Source of the DNA: Sphingobacteriales bacterium
Lineage (GTDB): Bacteria > Bacteroidota > Bacteroidia > Chitinophagales > Chitinophagaceae
Length of the DNA stretch: 7,632 nucleotides
Reading direction: 5' to 3'
Assembly (NCBI GenBank): GCA_947463665.1
Contig: CANHUD010000105.1
Location: forward strand, 1-7,632
Every line of letters begins with the position of its first letter. Positions within the stretch are counted from its first letter, which is position 1. The translations under genes and the position numbers were made by a program. Shown here piece by piece: positions 7,011 to 7,632 of this stretch. Under the pieces are notes generated by a model. It ran no database searches, was not told the DNA's origin, and saw only the letters and a program-made list of their open reading frames with translations.

Positions 7011-7023
7011 TTATTGCCAATAA
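7011..7023. repeat. Short perfect palindrome in the divergent intergenic region
   Basis: TTATTG-C-CAATAA has two perfect 6-bp arms around one central base. It lies 44 bp upstream of the hexosaminidase start and just before the small plus-strand ORF. Position and symmetry would suit a dimeric regulator, but a 6-bp arm may be chance and no known operator is recognised. Confidence 0.3.
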
Positions 7024-7027
7024 TTAT

Positions 7028-7120
7028 ATGCAAGAAAAATCCGAACTTGACATCTTATTAGAGGGATTCAGACCGGAATACCAGGTGGTGAGGATCAACG
7101 ATGATGCCGACCATCCATAA
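7028..7120 (+). CDS. Possible small protein of 30 aa upstream of the DUF4412-like gene
   Basis: An ATG at 7028 opens a 30-codon frame (start MQEKSELDILLEGF, end VVRINDDADHP) closed by TAA at 7118-7120, 25 bp before the next gene. It is acidic and has no signal peptide or membrane segment. An in-frame TTG at 7007 could add seven residues, and a stop at 6998 bounds the frame upstream. The amino-acid mix looks protein-like rather than random, and the same-strand position suggests co-transcription with the following gene. It could be a genuine small protein, a leader peptide, or a leftover piece of a lost gene. No family was recognised. Confidence 0.35.
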   Translation: MQEKSELDILLEGFRPEYQVVRINDDADHP

Positions 7121-7145
7121 ATAGGAAACAAACAAACAATATAGA

Positions 7146-7632
7146 ATGAAAAAACTGCCTTTTTTTCTGCTGCTCGGATTAACGCTTCAGGCTACTGCCC
7201 AGCGTGTTGTGGATAAAGCGGTGATCAAAATGAACTCCCTGATTACTTTTCCGGAAAACTGGGGAGGTGGCGGCCCGGGTGGTGGCGGAGACGATAATGG
7301 CCAGCGGATGATGCCAAGGGATGTTGAAACAGCCATGACGGTCTATTTTAAAGGGGATCAGACCAAAATTGAATCCGTAACGGATTTCGGGAAGAATTTG
7401 ACCTTCATTGACCGGAAAGAAAAGAAAACCACCAATTTGATGGAAATGATGGGGCGGAAGATGGGTTTCACTTCTACCGATGCAGATGCGGAAAACATGC
7501 AGCGCAGAATGGATTCGGCCCGCAATGCCCGCCGGGATTCTCTTGAAAAGCTCGGACTTCGATTCGCGGATAGCGGTCCGGAGATCGTGTACACAGAAGA
7601 GAAGAAAAAGATCGCCGGTATGGAATGTAAAA
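7146..7632 (+). CDS. Exported DUF4412-like protein, first 162 codons (3' end beyond window)
   Basis: MKKLPFFLLLGLTLQATAQ is a signal peptide with probable cleavage after Q19 or A18, so the product is exported. The mature part begins VVDKAVIKMNSLITFP, followed by a glycine-rich segment at residues 40-48 (GGGGPGGGG) and acidic residues. Next come a segment containing TVYFKGDQTKIES (65-77), LTFIDRKEKKTTNLMEMMGRK (about 85-105, split here as two strands), a charged stretch rich in Arg, Asp and Glu (110-140), and EIVYTEEKKKIAGMECK at the edge. The pattern of a 'YFKG..kie' strand, a 'dLmdmmGkK' segment and 'eeTKKIAGyeCKKA' is characteristic of Bacteroidota exported proteins annotated as DUF4412 or GLPGLI-like, whose function is unknown. 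The ATG at 7146 follows an A-rich leader without a Shine-Dalgarno site, as is usual in this phylum. A TGTGGATAA at 7208-7216 lies inside the coding sequence and is probably incidental. Confidence 0.75.
   Translation, partial: MKKLPFFLLLGLTLQATAQRVVDKAVIKMNSLITFPENWGGGGPGGGGDDNGQRMMPRDVETAMTVYFKGDQTKIESVTDFGKNLTFIDRKEKKTTNLMEMMGRKMGFTSTDADAENMQRRMDSARNARRDSLEKLGLRFADSGPEIVYTEEKKKIAGMECK

Noticed and set aside
7053..7058. TTGACA resembling an E. coli -35 element upstream of the DUF4412-like gene
   Set aside because: It lies inside the small ORF, has no -10 hexamer at 16-18 bp, and Bacteroidota primary-sigma promoters use a different consensus.
7208..7216. Third perfect TGTGGATAA (DnaA-box sequence)
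   Set aside because: It is inside codons for Val-Val-Asp-Lys of the DUF4412-like gene and has no second box nearby, so it is most simply explained by coding sequence.

Overview
The window looks like chromosomal DNA of a member of the Bacteroidota, most likely Chitinophagaceae or a close relative. The support is a GldM-type beta-domain protein (GldM belongs to the Bacteroidota gliding and type IX secretion machinery), a short exported protein resembling the DUF4412 proteins common in this phylum, a TAnnTTTG-type promoter element, A-rich leaders without clear Shine-Dalgarno sites, and mid-range GC. The taxonomic placement is an inference. No rRNA, tRNA, CRISPR array, insertion sequence or phage gene is visible.

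Layout. Positions 1-2551 (minus strand) hold the first 850 codons of smc, the chromosome-organising ATPase; its C-terminal head lies beyond the left edge. A 169-bp gap containing a composite inverted repeat separates it from an apparent two-gene minus-strand operon: an exported protein made only of two GldM-like beta domains (3294-3935), followed 15 bp later by a cysteine-rich pentapeptide-repeat protein (2721-3278). The 107-bp divergent intergenic region that follows carries a perfect TAnnTTTG element for that operon and two identical 11-bp direct repeats, each containing a perfect DnaA-box sequence. On the plus strand comes a Gfo/Idh/MocA-family oxidoreductase of the dihydrodiol-dehydrogenase type (4043-5047). 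It meets, tail to tail with only 11 bp between, a secreted GH20 beta-N-acetylhexosaminidase (5059-6966, minus). A second divergent region (6967-7145) contains a small palindrome and a possible 30-residue ORF, and leads into an exported DUF4412-like protein (7146 onward, cut by the right edge).

How the genes relate. The window is mostly housekeeping and cell-envelope genes. The hexosaminidase would release terminal N-acetylhexosamines outside the cytoplasm, and the oxidoreductase could act on a sugar-like substrate inside, but they are convergent, so no shared operon is implied. The least ordinary parts are the stand-alone GldM-tail protein with its pentapeptide-repeat partner, and the twin DnaA-box repeats that flank their promoter. 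No clear defence, mobile or biosynthetic system was found.
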